64,000 nt of DNA from JTS-AC122 sp050246015 (GCA_050246015.1 JBFWWU010000010.1:129405-193404); one strand, 5' to 3'. Counted from the stretch's first letter, positions 8,863-17,074 are shown. Made by a program: numbers and translations. Notes: generated by a model not told the origin, from the sequence alone.

Positions 8863-10245
8863 ATGTTCTCCATTCGACGAAGCGCCGGCGTGGTGGCCGC
8901 GGTGGTGGCGTGTGCGTGCGGGCTGCTGGCGCCGGTGGGCATCGCGGCGGGGCGGAATCAGGGGCGCCAGCCGGAGCCGGATCAGGTTCCGCAGGTGAAT
9001 CCGAACCGGCATATCCGGGTCGTCGAGGAACAGGACGGACGCATCCTCAAACTCGAGTTGTCGTCGCGCAAGTTTGTGCCGGCGGACCCGGCGAAGAAGG
9101 GCCCCGCCGTGTACCTCACGGGCGCGGTGCACATCGCGGACCAATCGTTCTACGAGCAGTTGCAGGCGTTTCTGGATACGAAGGACGTGGTGCTGTTCGA
9201 GTCCGTCAAGCCGCCGGGCGCGGGGGCGATGCGGCACTTTGATCAGACCGATGAGCAGCGGGTGACCGCGACCAAGCGGCGGATCCAACTGCTGGCTCTT
9301 TTCGTCGAGCAGTTCCGCGGACGAACCAGGTCGTACCCGGGGACGCTCGCCGACCTGCCCGGCGGCATCGATCCCGCGCTGGTCAAGGTGCTCGACGGGC
9401 TCAACGTGGACGGCTGGGATCATCCCCTGATCTACCGCCTGGACACCGTTGTGAAGCCCGGTGAGAACGGGGAGCCCGAATCGCGTTCAACGCGGTTCGA
9501 CCTGATCAGTTACGGGAGCGACGGCGTCGAGGGCGGGGACGGCGCCGCCGCCGACCTGCGGTATTCCGATCAGAAGCCGGTGAACGTGAAGTCGTTGTCG
9601 AAGGAAGACGGGATCCAGGCGGACCTGGCGCGCGCGATGGGGCTGGTCTTCCAGTTGCACGCCATGTCGCACGACAAGCCCAACTGGCGCAACAGCGACC
9701 TGTCGGTGGACCAGGTGCAGGACCGGCTGGAACTCGGGGGCGGCGCGGACCAGGCGGACCAACTCTTCTCGATGATCGCGGGCGAGTCGATGCTCGTGAA
9801 GGCGCTGGGCGCAGGCCTCAAGATTCTGGTTTCCGTGTTCCCATCGGCATCTTCCTACATGAAGATCGTCATGATCGACATGCTCGCCAGCGCGGACAAA
9901 CTGCTGGCGAACCCGCCGGGCGGTGGCGGGCAGATGGCGGCGCTGATGGACGTCATCATCAAGGACCGCAACCAGGTCGTCATCGACGACCTCGGAAAGA
10001 TCATCGAGAACGAGCCGAGCGTCAAGACGGTCGGCGTGATCTACGGCGCGGGGCATCTGCCCGACATGGAAGAGCGGCTGATCAACGAACTCGGGTACCG
10101 CTACGAATCCGATCAGTGGTTCACCGCGATCACCGTCGATGTCACCAGCGCGGGCATGAGCGTCCAGGAAGCGAACTCGATGCGGAAGACCATGAAGCGG
10201 ATGCTCGACATGCAACTCAAGCCGGCGAAGCGCGGGAACAAATGA
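8863..10245 (+). CDS. TraB/GumN-like exported protein with a GspG pseudopilin-like insertion
   Basis: The 460-residue protein starts with a signal peptide (hydrophobic 9-29). Residues 82-117 (VYLTGAVHIADQSFYEQL, then VVLFESVKPPG) match the first GxxH/ExxR block of TraB/PrgY/GumN proteins. Residues about 245-420 give the second half (LARAMGLVFQ, DRNQVVIDDL, YGAGHLPDMEERL). Between them, residues about 138-235 resemble the C-terminal domain of major pseudopilins of type II secretion. That segment has LLALFVEQFRGRTRSYPGTL, then WDHPLIY and a calcium-loop-like FDLISYGSDGVEGGDG.AAD. TraB-family proteins are thought to be membrane-associated metalloprotease-like enzymes. What the insert does is unknown. 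The ATG at 8863 is preceded by AAAGGA. It is convergent with trmD, 58 bases apart. Confidence 0.7.
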   Translation: MFSIRRSAGVVAAVVACACGLLAPVGIAAGRNQGRQPEPDQVPQVNPNRHIRVVEEQDGRILKLELSSRKFVPADPAKKGPAVYLTGAVHIADQSFYEQLQAFLDTKDVVLFESVKPPGAGAMRHFDQTDEQRVTATKRRIQLLALFVEQFRGRTRSYPGTLADLPGGIDPALVKVLDGLNVDGWDHPLIYRLDTVVKPGENGEPESRSTRFDLISYGSDGVEGGDGAAADLRYSDQKPVNVKSLSKEDGIQADLARAMGLVFQLHAMSHDKPNWRNSDLSVDQVQDRLELGGGADQADQLFSMIAGESMLVKALGAGLKILVSVFPSASSYMKIVMIDMLASADKLLANPPGGGGQMAALMDVIIKDRNQVVIDDLGKIIENEPSVKTVGVIYGAGHLPDMEERLINELGYRYESDQWFTAITVDVTSAGMSVQEANSMRKTMKRMLDMQLKPAKRGNK

Positions 10246-10303
10246 GGGCGTTGCCCTTGGGATCGGTGCAGAACACGAGCCGCGTTAGGCGAGCGGTGGA
10301 CGG

Positions 10304-11125
10304 TCAAGACTCGGTTGGGGTGAGCAGGTCCGGACGGCGCGCGCGGGTGCGTTCGAGCCGCTGCTGGGTTCGCCAGCGGTCGATCGCGCCGTGGTCGCCG
10401 GAGAGCAGCACGTCGGGGACGGGCATCCCCATCCATTCGCGGGGCTTGGTGTAGTGGGGGCAGTCGAGCAAGCGCCGGCGTTGGCTATTTGGAGAGTCGG
10501 CGCTCGGCGCGAGTCCGAAACTGTCCTGCAGCGCGGAGGCATCATCACCGAGCACGCCGGGGAGAAGGCGGACGACGGCGTCGATGAGCACGAGGGCCGC
10601 GAGTTCGCCGCCGGAGAGCACGTAGTCGCCGATGCTGATTTCCTTCGGGGCAAGCCGTTCGATGACGCGCTCATCGATGCCTTCGTAGTGGCCGGCGATG
10701 AGGAGCAGGCGCGGGAGGCGGCTGAGTTCCTCGGCGAGCGCCTGATCCAGCACTCGCCCCTGCGGCGTGAGCAGAACCCGCTGGGCCGGGCGGGGATCAC
10801 CGGATTCGACGGCGTGCACCGCGTCCCAGAGCGGCTGGCAGAGCATCACCATGCCCGGGCCCCCGCCGAAGGGGCGGTCGTCGGTTTTCTGGTGCTTGCC
10901 CCCGGCGAAGTCGCGGATGTCGGTCGCGTGGTACTCGACAAGCCCCGCGCGGAGCGCGCGGGCCGGGATACTGGTTCCCAGCACGCAGCCGGGATGCAGG
11001 TCGAACATCTCGGGAAACGTCGTCAGTATGTCGATCCGGATCGGTGTTCGGGCGGAGGTGAGCGACGCCTCGCTCCCGAGTTCGGGAGCAACGCGTGAGA
11101 AAGAAGGGGCGGGTTCGGTCGGCAT
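10304..11125 (-). CDS. trmD: tRNA (guanine37-N1)-methyltransferase
   Basis: Methylates G37 next to the anticodon of tRNAs reading CNN codons, using S-adenosylmethionine, and so prevents frameshifting. The 273-residue protein contains the SPOUT-class trefoil-knot signatures FGGGPGMVM, LLIAGHYEGIDERV and ISIGDYVLSGGELA, and ends with the helical C-terminal domain (CPHYTKPREWMGMPVPDVL). The ATG at 11125 gives about 20 residues before IRIDILTTFPEMF, where the family begins. It is downstream of rplS in the same direction, but with a 315-base gap holding two hairpins, so it may have its own promoter. Confidence 0.95.
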   Translation of the reverse strand: MPTEPAPSFSRVAPELGSEASLTSARTPIRIDILTTFPEMFDLHPGCVLGTSIPARALRAGLVEYHATDIRDFAGGKHQKTDDRPFGGGPGMVMLCQPLWDAVHAVESGDPRPAQRVLLTPQGRVLDQALAEELSRLPRLLLIAGHYEGIDERVIERLAPKEISIGDYVLSGGELAALVLIDAVVRLLPGVLGDDASALQDSFGLAPSADSPNSQRRRLLDCPHYTKPREWMGMPVPDVLLSGDHGAIDRWRTQQRLERTRARRPDLLTPTES

Positions 11126-11333
11126 CGATCGTGTGTTCTGGTGTTTCCGCGGCCCGAAGGGACCGAGAGCGGGCAATCGTATTCGTGCGGGCTGGCCGCC
11201 GAAGATGAAGGGGCTTCCCCCTGTTTTGGACCGATTGCGAGCGCGGGGCAGGCGAGTGTCTGTGCGGTCGGGGCGCGTCGTGTAAGATACGCCACTGACG
11301 AGCCCTCTAGGACAGAGAACCACACTCGTCATC

Positions 11334-11363
11334 GCGGGCCTGGTCTGAAAAAGACTGGGCCCG
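11334..11363. other. hairpin in the rplS-trmD gap
   Basis: CGGGCC-TGGTCT, loop GAAAA, then AGACT-GGGCCCG forms a strong imperfect hairpin. On the + strand it is followed by TTGTTTTAT, but no + strand gene ends here. It may be a transcript structure in the leader of trmD. The rest of 11126-11440 holds no gene that I can support. Confidence 0.35.
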
Positions 11364-11385
11364 TTGTTTTATCTGGACTCAAATG

Positions 11386-11411
11386 AAAGAGGCTCGCGAA
11401 ACCGCGAGCCT
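11386..11411 (-). terminator. Rho-independent terminator of rplS
   Basis: GGCTCGCG (11391-11398), loop AAAC, and CGCGAGCC (11403-11410) form a perfect 8-bp stem. Read on the - strand it is followed by TCTTTCATTTG. It lies 30 bases past the rplS stop. Confidence 0.65.
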
Positions 11412-11440
11412 TGGGTGAACGGAGGGAGGAGCACATCAAA

Positions 11441-11830
11441 CTACTGAGAAACGGGCATTCCAGCGACGTGCTTCATGCCGCGGCGGCGATCGCGCAGGCG
11501 GCGCGACTTACCGACGCGCTCGCGGAGGAAGTAGAGTTTGGCGCGGCGCGAATCGGCGCGGCGGACGATATCCACTTTGGCGAGTTTGGGAGAGCAGAGG
11601 GGGACGATGCGCTCGACGCCGACGTCTTCGACGATGCGGCGCACGGTGATCATCTCGTTGATGCCGCGGCCCGCTCGGGCGATGAGGACACCCTGGAAGA
11701 CCTGGACGCGCTCCTTGTCGCCTTCGATGATTCGCAGGTGCAAATTGACGGTGTCGCCGATGTCCATTCGAGGCAGATCGGTCTTGATGGAGTCTTTGAC
11801 GAGGCTCTCGAGAATGGCGGTCTGGTTCAT
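11441..11830 (-). CDS. rplS: 50S ribosomal protein L19
   Basis: Ribosomal protein at the 30S-50S interface. The 129-residue product has the family's KTDLPRMDIGDTV, a sequence close to VFQGVLIARAGRGINE, and SPKLAKVDIVRR. Length is slightly above the usual 115-120 because of a basic, glycine-containing tail. The ATG at 11830 is preceded by AAGGAC. It precedes trmD; the common order in many bacteria is rpsP-rimM-trmD-rplS, so here rplS comes first and the other two genes are absent from the window. Confidence 0.95.
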   Translation of the reverse strand: MNQTAILESLVKDSIKTDLPRMDIGDTVNLHLRIIEGDKERVQVFQGVLIARAGRGINEMITVRRIVEDVGVERIVPLCSPKLAKVDIVRRADSRRAKLYFLRERVGKSRRLRDRRRGMKHVAGMPVSQ

Positions 11831-12048
11831 GGCGCGTCCGTCCTTTTTGGGGCTGAGAGTATACGCCGGGTGTTTGGAAGGGTCTAATGCGTGCGGCTAG
11901 CACTTGGGGACGGTGGGAGAAGACGAGGTTGGGTTGCGCGGCCCGTCGAAAGCCTTGATTTCCTTCCGAAACCCTACCATTTGACTGAGATCGGGTACTT
12001 TTGGGGTTGAATTCTGAGAGTCGGCGGCCCGCCGCGCCGACCTTCTGG

Positions 12049-12081
12049 TATAGTTTTGTAACGCATCTATCCATAGAGGAG
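12049..12081 (+). promoter_or_regulatory. -10-like box and ribosome site for the 12089 gene
   Basis: TATAGT at 12049-12054 is a good -10 hexamer in an otherwise GC-rich stretch. GAGGAG at 12076-12081 sits 7 bases before the ATG. No clear -35 box was found at 16-18 bases. Confidence 0.35.
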
Positions 12082-12088
12082 CGCATTG

Positions 12089-12952
12089 ATGAAGATGTCA
12101 CGCGTTGGTTGGGCGTTCTGGGCGCTGGCGCCGGTGGCCGCGCTGGCGTATCACTACGGGCCGGGTCAGACGGCGTACGTGCAGGATCGCGCGGCGAAAC
12201 TGCAGACGACCGCGTTGACGGCGGAACAGGCCGCGATGAGCGCGCAGGACGCGGCGTACCAGAAGCACCTGGCGGGAATCGACGCGAGGCGAGCGGCGTT
12301 CTTGTCGCAGGACCCTGGGGATGAGACCAAGGCGATGCAGGCGACCAAGGCCGAGGACGAGGCATACGCCGCCGCGGCATCGAAGTGGAAAGAGGTTGCG
12401 GATTCGCTGAACCACGTGCAGGATACGCTGGGACAGACGGCGCCCGCCGAGGCGCGCAAGATCCGCTGGGCTCGGGCCCGCGCGACGGTGCGGTCGGGCG
12501 ATATCTGGGGCGGGATCAACGAACTCGAGACGCTGGTGGACGAGATCGACGGGGATTCGCACGGCGATCAGGCGCTGGCGACGTCGTGCCGGGAGGAACT
12601 GGCGACGGCGTACTACTACGGGGCTCGGCTGCTGCGCCTGTCGGGGATGCCGGCGCAGGAATGGATGATCGAGTCCGGGAAGGCGCGTCAGCACTTCCGC
12701 TACCTGGCGGAGAACGCCGACACGGGCGCCAAGGCGGACACGGAGAACTACCAGAAGAATCTGGAACTGGTGTTGAACCTGGAGCAATCGACGCTGGTGG
12801 AACTGCAGGGCAAGGCTCTGCCGAAGGATTCGCCGAAGTCGTGTTGCCAGAACAACCGCAACAGCATGTGCAAGAAGAAGGGCAAGAAGCCGCCGACCAA
12901 CAAGGACGGGCGCGGCGCGGGCGGCGCTGAAGAGATCACCGAAGGCTGGTGA
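12089..12952 (+). CDS. exported protein of unknown function
   Basis: The 287-residue protein has an N-terminal hydrophobic segment (residues 5-21) that may be a signal peptide or an anchor. A long helical, alanine- and glutamine-rich region follows (ALTAEQAAMSAQDAAYQ), probably coiled. The middle contains ARATVRSGDIWGGINELETL and resembles TPR-like helices. The C-terminus is unusual: a double-cysteine CCQNNRNSMC followed by the lysine-rich KKKGKKPPTNKDGRG. I do not recognise the family. The ATG at 12089 is chosen over the adjacent TTG because GAGGAG lies at ideal distance. It is a single-gene unit with a promoter-like -10 box in front and a strong terminator behind. Confidence 0.65.
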   Translation: MKMSRVGWAFWALAPVAALAYHYGPGQTAYVQDRAAKLQTTALTAEQAAMSAQDAAYQKHLAGIDARRAAFLSQDPGDETKAMQATKAEDEAYAAAASKWKEVADSLNHVQDTLGQTAPAEARKIRWARARATVRSGDIWGGINELETLVDEIDGDSHGDQALATSCREELATAYYYGARLLRLSGMPAQEWMIESGKARQHFRYLAENADTGAKADTENYQKNLELVLNLEQSTLVELQGKALPKDSPKSCCQNNRNSMCKKKGKKPPTNKDGRGAGGAEEITEGW

Positions 12953-12985
12953 TCCGTCTTGACAAACCGTTGACGTGTGAGACGA

Positions 12986-13016
12986 ACGCGCGGCCGTGAG
13001 CCGCGCGTTTTTTTTT
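12986..13016 (+). terminator. Rho-independent terminator
   Basis: ACGCGCGGC, loop CGTGA, GCCGCGCGT, then an uninterrupted run of nine T. It lies 34 bases beyond the stop at 12952. Confidence 0.9.
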
Positions 13017-13072
13017 CTTGAGCTGTAGAGATTCCGGGGAAAGGTGCGGCGACGCGCGAGGGGCGTGGGCGA

Positions 13073-13888
13073 CTAATCCATGCGGGCGAGTTCGTCCTCG
13101 GGGACTTCGAAGTTGGCGTAGACCTTCTGCACGTCGTCGTTGTCCTCGAGGGCGTCGACGAGTTGGATCATGGTGCTGGCGGCGTCGCCGGTGAGGGTGG
13201 TGGAGGCGGTGGGGATCATGTCGATGGCGGCCTCGGCGATGTGCATGCCGCCGGACTCGAGGGCGGATTTGACCGCGTGGAAGTCGGTCGGGGAGGTGTA
13301 GACGGTCCAGAGGGTGTCGCCCGAGTCGGGCGGCACGACGTCGGCGGCGCCGGCGGCGATGGCGAGTTCCATGAGGCGGTCTTCCTCGACGGGAAGGATT
13401 TCGTCGAGGCCCTTTCGACTGGCGGGGTTGTTGGCGTTGGTGGCGACGGGCTGCATGCCGTCGATGGCGATGCGACCCTTGCACTCGAACATGAAGGCGA
13501 CGCTGCCGCTGGTGCCGAGGTTGCCGTTGTATTTTCCGAAGATCAGCCGGAGGTCGCCGGCGGTGCGGGTGCGGTTGTCGGTGAGGGCATCGACGATGAC
13601 GGCGACGCCGCCGGGGCCGTAGCCTTCGTAGCGGACGGATTCAAAGTGGTCGGTCCCGAGCAGGCCCGCGCCTTTTTTGACGGCGCGCTCGATGGTGTCG
13701 CGCGGCATGTTGGCGTAGCGGGCCTCGTCGATGGCGTAGCGGAGGGTGAGGTTGGAGTCGGGGTCGGGGCCGCCCATCTTGGCGGCGACCATGATGGCCT
13801 TGGCGCACTTGGTCCAGGCCTTGCCGCGTTTCTTATCGACGGCGGCCTTTCGGTGCTTGATGTTGTGCCACTTGCTGTGTCCTGCCAC
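13073..13888 (-). CDS. YebC/PmpR-family protein (TACO1-like)
   Basis: Member of the YebC family, whose proteins help ribosomes through difficult stretches such as polyproline or act as transcription regulators. The product of about 271 residues has the signature AGHSKWHNIKHRK at its N-terminus and KMGGPDPDSN, then MPRDTIERAVKK and YEGYGPGGVAVIV. The family starts at M-AGHSKW, so I place the start at the GTG 13886-13888, which has GGAG nine bases upstream; a TTG start at 13903 would add five residues. Length is 20-30 residues above the typical 240-250. It is not linked to ruvC, its frequent neighbour elsewhere. Confidence 0.9.
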   Translation of the reverse strand: MAGHSKWHNIKHRKAAVDKKRGKAWTKCAKAIMVAAKMGGPDPDSNLTLRYAIDEARYANMPRDTIERAVKKGAGLLGTDHFESVRYEGYGPGGVAVIVDALTDNRTRTAGDLRLIFGKYNGNLGTSGSVAFMFECKGRIAIDGMQPVATNANNPASRKGLDEILPVEEDRLMELAIAAGAADVVPPDSGDTLWTVYTSPTDFHAVKSALESGGMHIAEAAIDMIPTASTTLTGDAASTMIQLVDALEDNDDVQKVYANFEVPEDELARMD

Positions 13889-13974
13889 GGCGGGAATCTC
13901 CAACGGAGGAGGTCGAATGAGTGAATCGCGCGAGGGGCAGCGCCGGGAAAGGCGGACGTCGCCCGCGCTGGCGT

Positions 13975-14682
13975 TCAGGAGGATTTCGATTTGCTTGGCT
14001 TGGCCTTGGTCGACGATCGAGCACGCTGGTTTCCGCCCACCCCGGAGTCGGCGGGGCCGATCGGGATTTCGTCGGCGCGAGCCTGAAGGCGGATGTAGGC
14101 GGCGGTGAGTTCTCCGGCGCGGACGCGGCGCTCGACCCAGCCGGCGGCGGCGTCGACGCCGTCATCGGACGGGACGGCCTTGGCCTCGGCCAAGACGCAA
14201 TAGATGCGAGAGTCCATGGGCATGGAGTGATTGCCGTGCCCGAGGAGGGCGACGCGGGCCGAGACGAAGGGGGGGACGCCGCTCAGCGTGTCGAGGTACT
14301 GCTTGGCTTCGCGCTTGCCCAGGTCCTGAACGTGTCGGAGGGTGACGGCGTGGTGGTGGCGATAGAGATCGCCGAGGGTGGCGCGGAGTCGTTCAGCGCG
14401 GTCCAGTGCGGCGGGATAGTCCTCGCCGATGAGCCGGACCAGGTCGCCGGGGAGGCAGACGCGGAGTTCGTTGAAATCGACGACGGCGGCCTCGATGCGT
14501 CGCATGGCCGAGGCGGCGGCCGTCTGGGTGCACTCCCAGAGCAGGAGCGAGCGAACGAGTTCGGCCAGCAGGGGCTCGTCGGGTTCGATGGCGGGGACGA
14601 TGGGGGAGACCTCGGCGTCGGGGTAGTCCCGCGCGAGGCGATCGAGCAACGTACCGAGTTTGGCCGCGTGATCCACGCTCAC
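13975..14682 (-). CDS. degenerate HhH-GPD-like protein coupled to rbfA
   Basis: The 235-residue protein appears to have the helical fold of endonuclease III-type DNA glycosylases. A helix region VDFNELRVCLPGDLVRLIG comes first. Then comes a hairpin-like LSGVPPFVSARVALLG (residues 133-148), where active enzymes have LPGVG-K-A, and MPMDSRIY with Asp157, where they have P-D-TH. The lysine and the glycine-rich hairpin are altered, and no C-terminal Cys4 iron-sulfur motif is present; the tail is lysine/serine rich. Glycosylase activity is therefore doubtful. The GTG start at 14680-14682 overlaps the rbfA stop by 4 bases (GTGA), indicating translational coupling. The fold call is my inference from motif spacing. 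Confidence 0.55.
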   Translation of the reverse strand: MSVDHAAKLGTLLDRLARDYPDAEVSPIVPAIEPDEPLLAELVRSLLLWECTQTAAASAMRRIEAAVVDFNELRVCLPGDLVRLIGEDYPAALDRAERLRATLGDLYRHHHAVTLRHVQDLGKREAKQYLDTLSGVPPFVSARVALLGHGNHSMPMDSRIYCVLAEAKAVPSDDGVDAAAGWVERRVRAGELTAAYIRLQARADEIPIGPADSGVGGNQRARSSTKAKPSKSKSS

Positions 14683-15098
14683 GCCGCGCCCTCCTCGTTC
14701 GGTTCGGGGCGCGGGTGGAGCGGCTTGGCCGGGTCGTCGGTGGCGGGCTTGTCCGCGCGCTCTTCAGAGATTCGCGCAATGGCCGCGAGCGCCTGGGCTT
14801 CTTTCTTGAGTGCCTTGTCGAGCTTGAAGGTGAGTTGGGGGACGGACCTCATGGCGACGAGTTCGCCGACTTCATGGCGGATGTGCCTGGCGGCGTCGCG
14901 GAGGCCGTGGTAGGTGGTCTGCTGCTTTTCCTCGGGGAGGACGGAGACCATGACGGTCGCGTTCTTGAGGTCGTGTGTGACCTGGACGCTGGTGATGGTG
15001 ATGAGGCCGGCCACGCGGGGGTCGTGCAGACCGCGAGCGAGCACCTGCTGGATCGCCTGGCGGAGGGTGGACGCGACTTTTTCGACTCGATGACTCAT
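14679..15098 (-). CDS. rbfA: ribosome-binding factor A
   Basis: Late 30S subunit maturation factor that binds near helix 1 of 16S rRNA. The 139-residue protein has MSHRVEKVASTLRQAIQQVL, DPRVAGLITITSVQVTHDLK and the KH-type VPQLTFKLDKAL. A proline/glutamate-rich tail extends past the normal 110-120 residues. The start is the ATG at 15098. It is followed by the HhH gene with a 4-base overlap. The gene upstream encodes a DUF503 (YlxP) protein, a common neighbour of rbfA in the nusA-infB region, although infB and truB are not in the window. Confidence 0.93.
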   Translation of the reverse strand: MSHRVEKVASTLRQAIQQVLARGLHDPRVAGLITITSVQVTHDLKNATVMVSVLPEEKQQTTYHGLRDAARHIRHEVGELVAMRSVPQLTFKLDKALKKEAQALAAIARISEERADKPATDDPAKPLHPRPEPNEEGAA

Positions 15099-15217
15099 GC
15101 GGGTGTGGTTGAGAGCGGCCAGATGTGAACGTAGAAATGAACGATAGGTCGTTCAGGGGCCATGCGGAGCGAGCGTGGACACATGGAGTAGCGCGGGGCC
15201 AGCGTCCCGGACCGGGT

Positions 15218-15613
15218 TCAGGCATCGTCGCGGCGCTCGTCCGGGGTCCAGAGCGGGCCAGAGTCTGGTTCGCCCGTGGTGCCGGTGTCGGCGAGGTCGT
15301 CGGCGCCCACGATCTGCTTGGAGACGTCGCCGAGTTCGCAGGCGCCGGCTGCCGCGCCCCAGTCACCGCCGGGCAGCGCCCGGAGTTTGGCGAGAATGCG
15401 GTCCAGCAGGTCGGAGAGGTACTTGCCGTCGTTGGAAACGGCAGCCAGCCCGATGCGGGCGACGGCGTGGTTATCGAGCGAGCCGACTTCGGCGACCGCG
15501 ACGAGGTGCTCGCGGTGCAGCCGGTCTCGCACAGCACGGACCGCGCGCCGCTTGTCCTTGAGCGACTCGGCTTCGAGCATGAGCAAGTCAAACTGAAGAA
15601 TGCCCAGGTGCAT
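15218..15613 (-). CDS. DUF503 (YlxP-like) protein
   Basis: The 131-residue protein begins MHLGILQFDLLMLEAESLKD, then KRRAVRAVRDRLH, and contains VAVAEVGSLDNHAVARIGLA, the hallmark of DUF503/YlxP. These small dimeric ferredoxin-fold proteins are encoded beside infB and rbfA and are thought to act in ribosome maturation. The C-terminal 40 residues are acidic and unconserved. The gap to rbfA is about 120 bases. Confidence 0.85.
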   Translation of the reverse strand: MHLGILQFDLLMLEAESLKDKRRAVRAVRDRLHREHLVAVAEVGSLDNHAVARIGLAAVSNDGKYLSDLLDRILAKLRALPGGDWGAAAGACELGDVSKQIVGADDLADTGTTGEPDSGPLWTPDERRDDA

Positions 15614-15690
15614 GTCGGGACCCGGGCGGACCGCCGGGCGCTTGAAGCGTAGCGCGAGGCGGAAGCAAACGGGCTGGACAAAGCACGGGT

Positions 15691-15840
15691 GTGACTATGC
15701 CATTTTCATCTGAGCCGCTCGGCGCGAACGGTCGGGGAGGGAGGGGGGCGTGCGTGGTCTCATGGCCCACGCCATCATTCGATCGCGCCGGGCTGCCGAG
15801 CGCTTCCACCGACCGCTCGCGCGGTCTGGCTCAGTTATGC
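15691..15840. repeat. dispersed palindromic repeat, copy B
   Basis: Inverse-orientation relative of the element at 8658-8764. The left arm reads GTGACTATGCC, then TTTTCATCTGAGCCG; the right arm carries GCGCGGTCTGGCTCAG and GAGCGCTTCCACCGACCG. It is about 40 bases longer than copy A in the loop (GTCTCATGGCCCACGCCATC), which makes its own small palindrome. It sits between the DUF503 gene and the zinc-ribbon gene, with no coding content. Confidence 0.6.
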
Positions 15841-15868
15841 GGTGGATCGCCGCGGACGGTCCCGAAGG

Positions 15869-16087
15869 TCAACTCGCCGGGGAAGTGGCCTTGTCCGGGA
15901 CGGGGTCGGCGGACTTGGGCTTGTTGGGCACACGGATGGTCCCGCCACAACTTCGGCAACGGACGTTGCGTCCACGTGAAGAAGGGGGCACTGCCAGGAT
16001 TTTCTGGCAGGTCAGATTCGGACACTTGATGCGGATGTTCTTTTCCAACGGGACCTCGGCCTCCGTGCGCAGAAACGGTATGGACAT
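15869..16087 (-). CDS. small zinc-ribbon protein (MJ0042-like)
   Basis: The 72-residue protein has the core IRIKCPNLTCQKILAVPPSS and GRNVRCRSCGGTIRVP, i.e. Cys-x4-Cys and Cys-x2-Cys zinc-binding pairs separated by about 17 residues. Such ribbons are very common in planctomycetes, usually as N-terminal modules of larger proteins. Here it appears free-standing, with short unstructured ends. The role is unknown. It is divergent from plsC, with a shared upstream region of 140 bases. The start at ATG 16087 has only weak ribosome-site support. Confidence 0.6.
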   Translation of the reverse strand: MSIPFLRTEAEVPLEKNIRIKCPNLTCQKILAVPPSSRGRNVRCRSCGGTIRVPNKPKSADPVPDKATSPAS

Positions 16088-16226
16088 ATCGGCACGGGCA
16101 GGGCGCCACTTGACGATGATGAACTCGCCCGAATCGTGTGCGCGAGGTTATTGGTGCGCGGGCCGAGCAGGAGTTGCGGATCTGTTTGTATCTGCTAACA
16201 TCTCGGCGGTGGTTGCCGTCGCGCAC

Positions 16227-16985
16227 ATGTGGCCCTTCGTGTGGATTGCACTCGTGATCGGGTGGATGGCGCTGGTGGTCGTGGGGCCATGGCTGCTGCG
16301 GAATCCGCGGGAGAACGTGGAAACGGGATTGGCGTGGTACGCGATTCGTTTGTACGTGAAGGTGGTGCACCGGGTGGTGGTGCGGGGCGTGGAGCACGTG
16401 CCCAGGGAGAGGTATCCGGGGCCGATCGTGGTGGTGGCGAATCACTCGGCGGGGATCGATCCGCTGCTGTTGCAGTCCGCCGCGCCGTTTGAGATCAGGT
16501 TTTTGATGGCGCGGGATATGCAGCCGAGATTACTAGGGGCGTTGTGGCGCTGGGCGGGTGTGATCAGTGTAAATCGAGAGGGCGGCGACACGCAGGCGGC
16601 GCGCGAGGCGGTTCGGTTTCTGCGATCAGCGGGCGAGATGCTTGAGGCCGGGTATCGGTGCAGCGGGGTGGTGGGGATTTTTCCGGAGGGGGGCATCGAA
16701 CGACCCGCGGAGGAGTTGCTGCCGTTTCTGCCGGGAGTGGGACTCATCGTTCACCGAAGCGGCGCGAGGGTGCTGCCGGCGGTGATACGCGGGACGCCGC
16801 GGGCGACGACGGCGTGGGGTAGTTTGCTGGAGCGGAGCCGGTCATCGGTCGAGTTCTTACCGATGATTGAGTACGGGGCGACGGGGATGAAGCCGGCGGA
16901 AATCGCGGCGGACCTCCAGCGGAGGTTTCAAGCGCATACCGGCTGGCGGGTGGCGAAGTCGGCGGGGCCGGCGACACGGAGTTGA
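16227..16985 (+). CDS. plsC: 1-acyl-sn-glycerol-3-phosphate acyltransferase family protein
   Basis: Membrane acyltransferase of phospholipid synthesis (PlsC-like). The 252-residue protein has an N-terminal membrane segment (WPFVWIALVIGWMALVVVG). The HxxxxD motif is NHSAGIDPLLL, a second block is GVISVNREGGD, and the third is GIFPEGGIERP, as expected for the family. The C-terminal half is typical (GARVLPAVIRGTP). The ATG at 16227 is the best start, but in-frame GTG codons lie just upstream. Acyl-chain specificity cannot be read. Confidence 0.88.
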   Translation: MWPFVWIALVIGWMALVVVGPWLLRNPRENVETGLAWYAIRLYVKVVHRVVVRGVEHVPRERYPGPIVVVANHSAGIDPLLLQSAAPFEIRFLMARDMQPRLLGALWRWAGVISVNREGGDTQAAREAVRFLRSAGEMLEAGYRCSGVVGIFPEGGIERPAEELLPFLPGVGLIVHRSGARVLPAVIRGTPRATTAWGSLLERSRSSVEFLPMIEYGATGMKPAEIAADLQRRFQAHTGWRVAKSAGPATRS

Positions 16986-17074
16986 GGCCAGGCTGCCCGC
17001 TGAGCGAGTCGGAATCGGGGTGTTCGCCGGACGACGCGTGTGAAGGGACGTAAGCGATACACTGGGATCGACCG

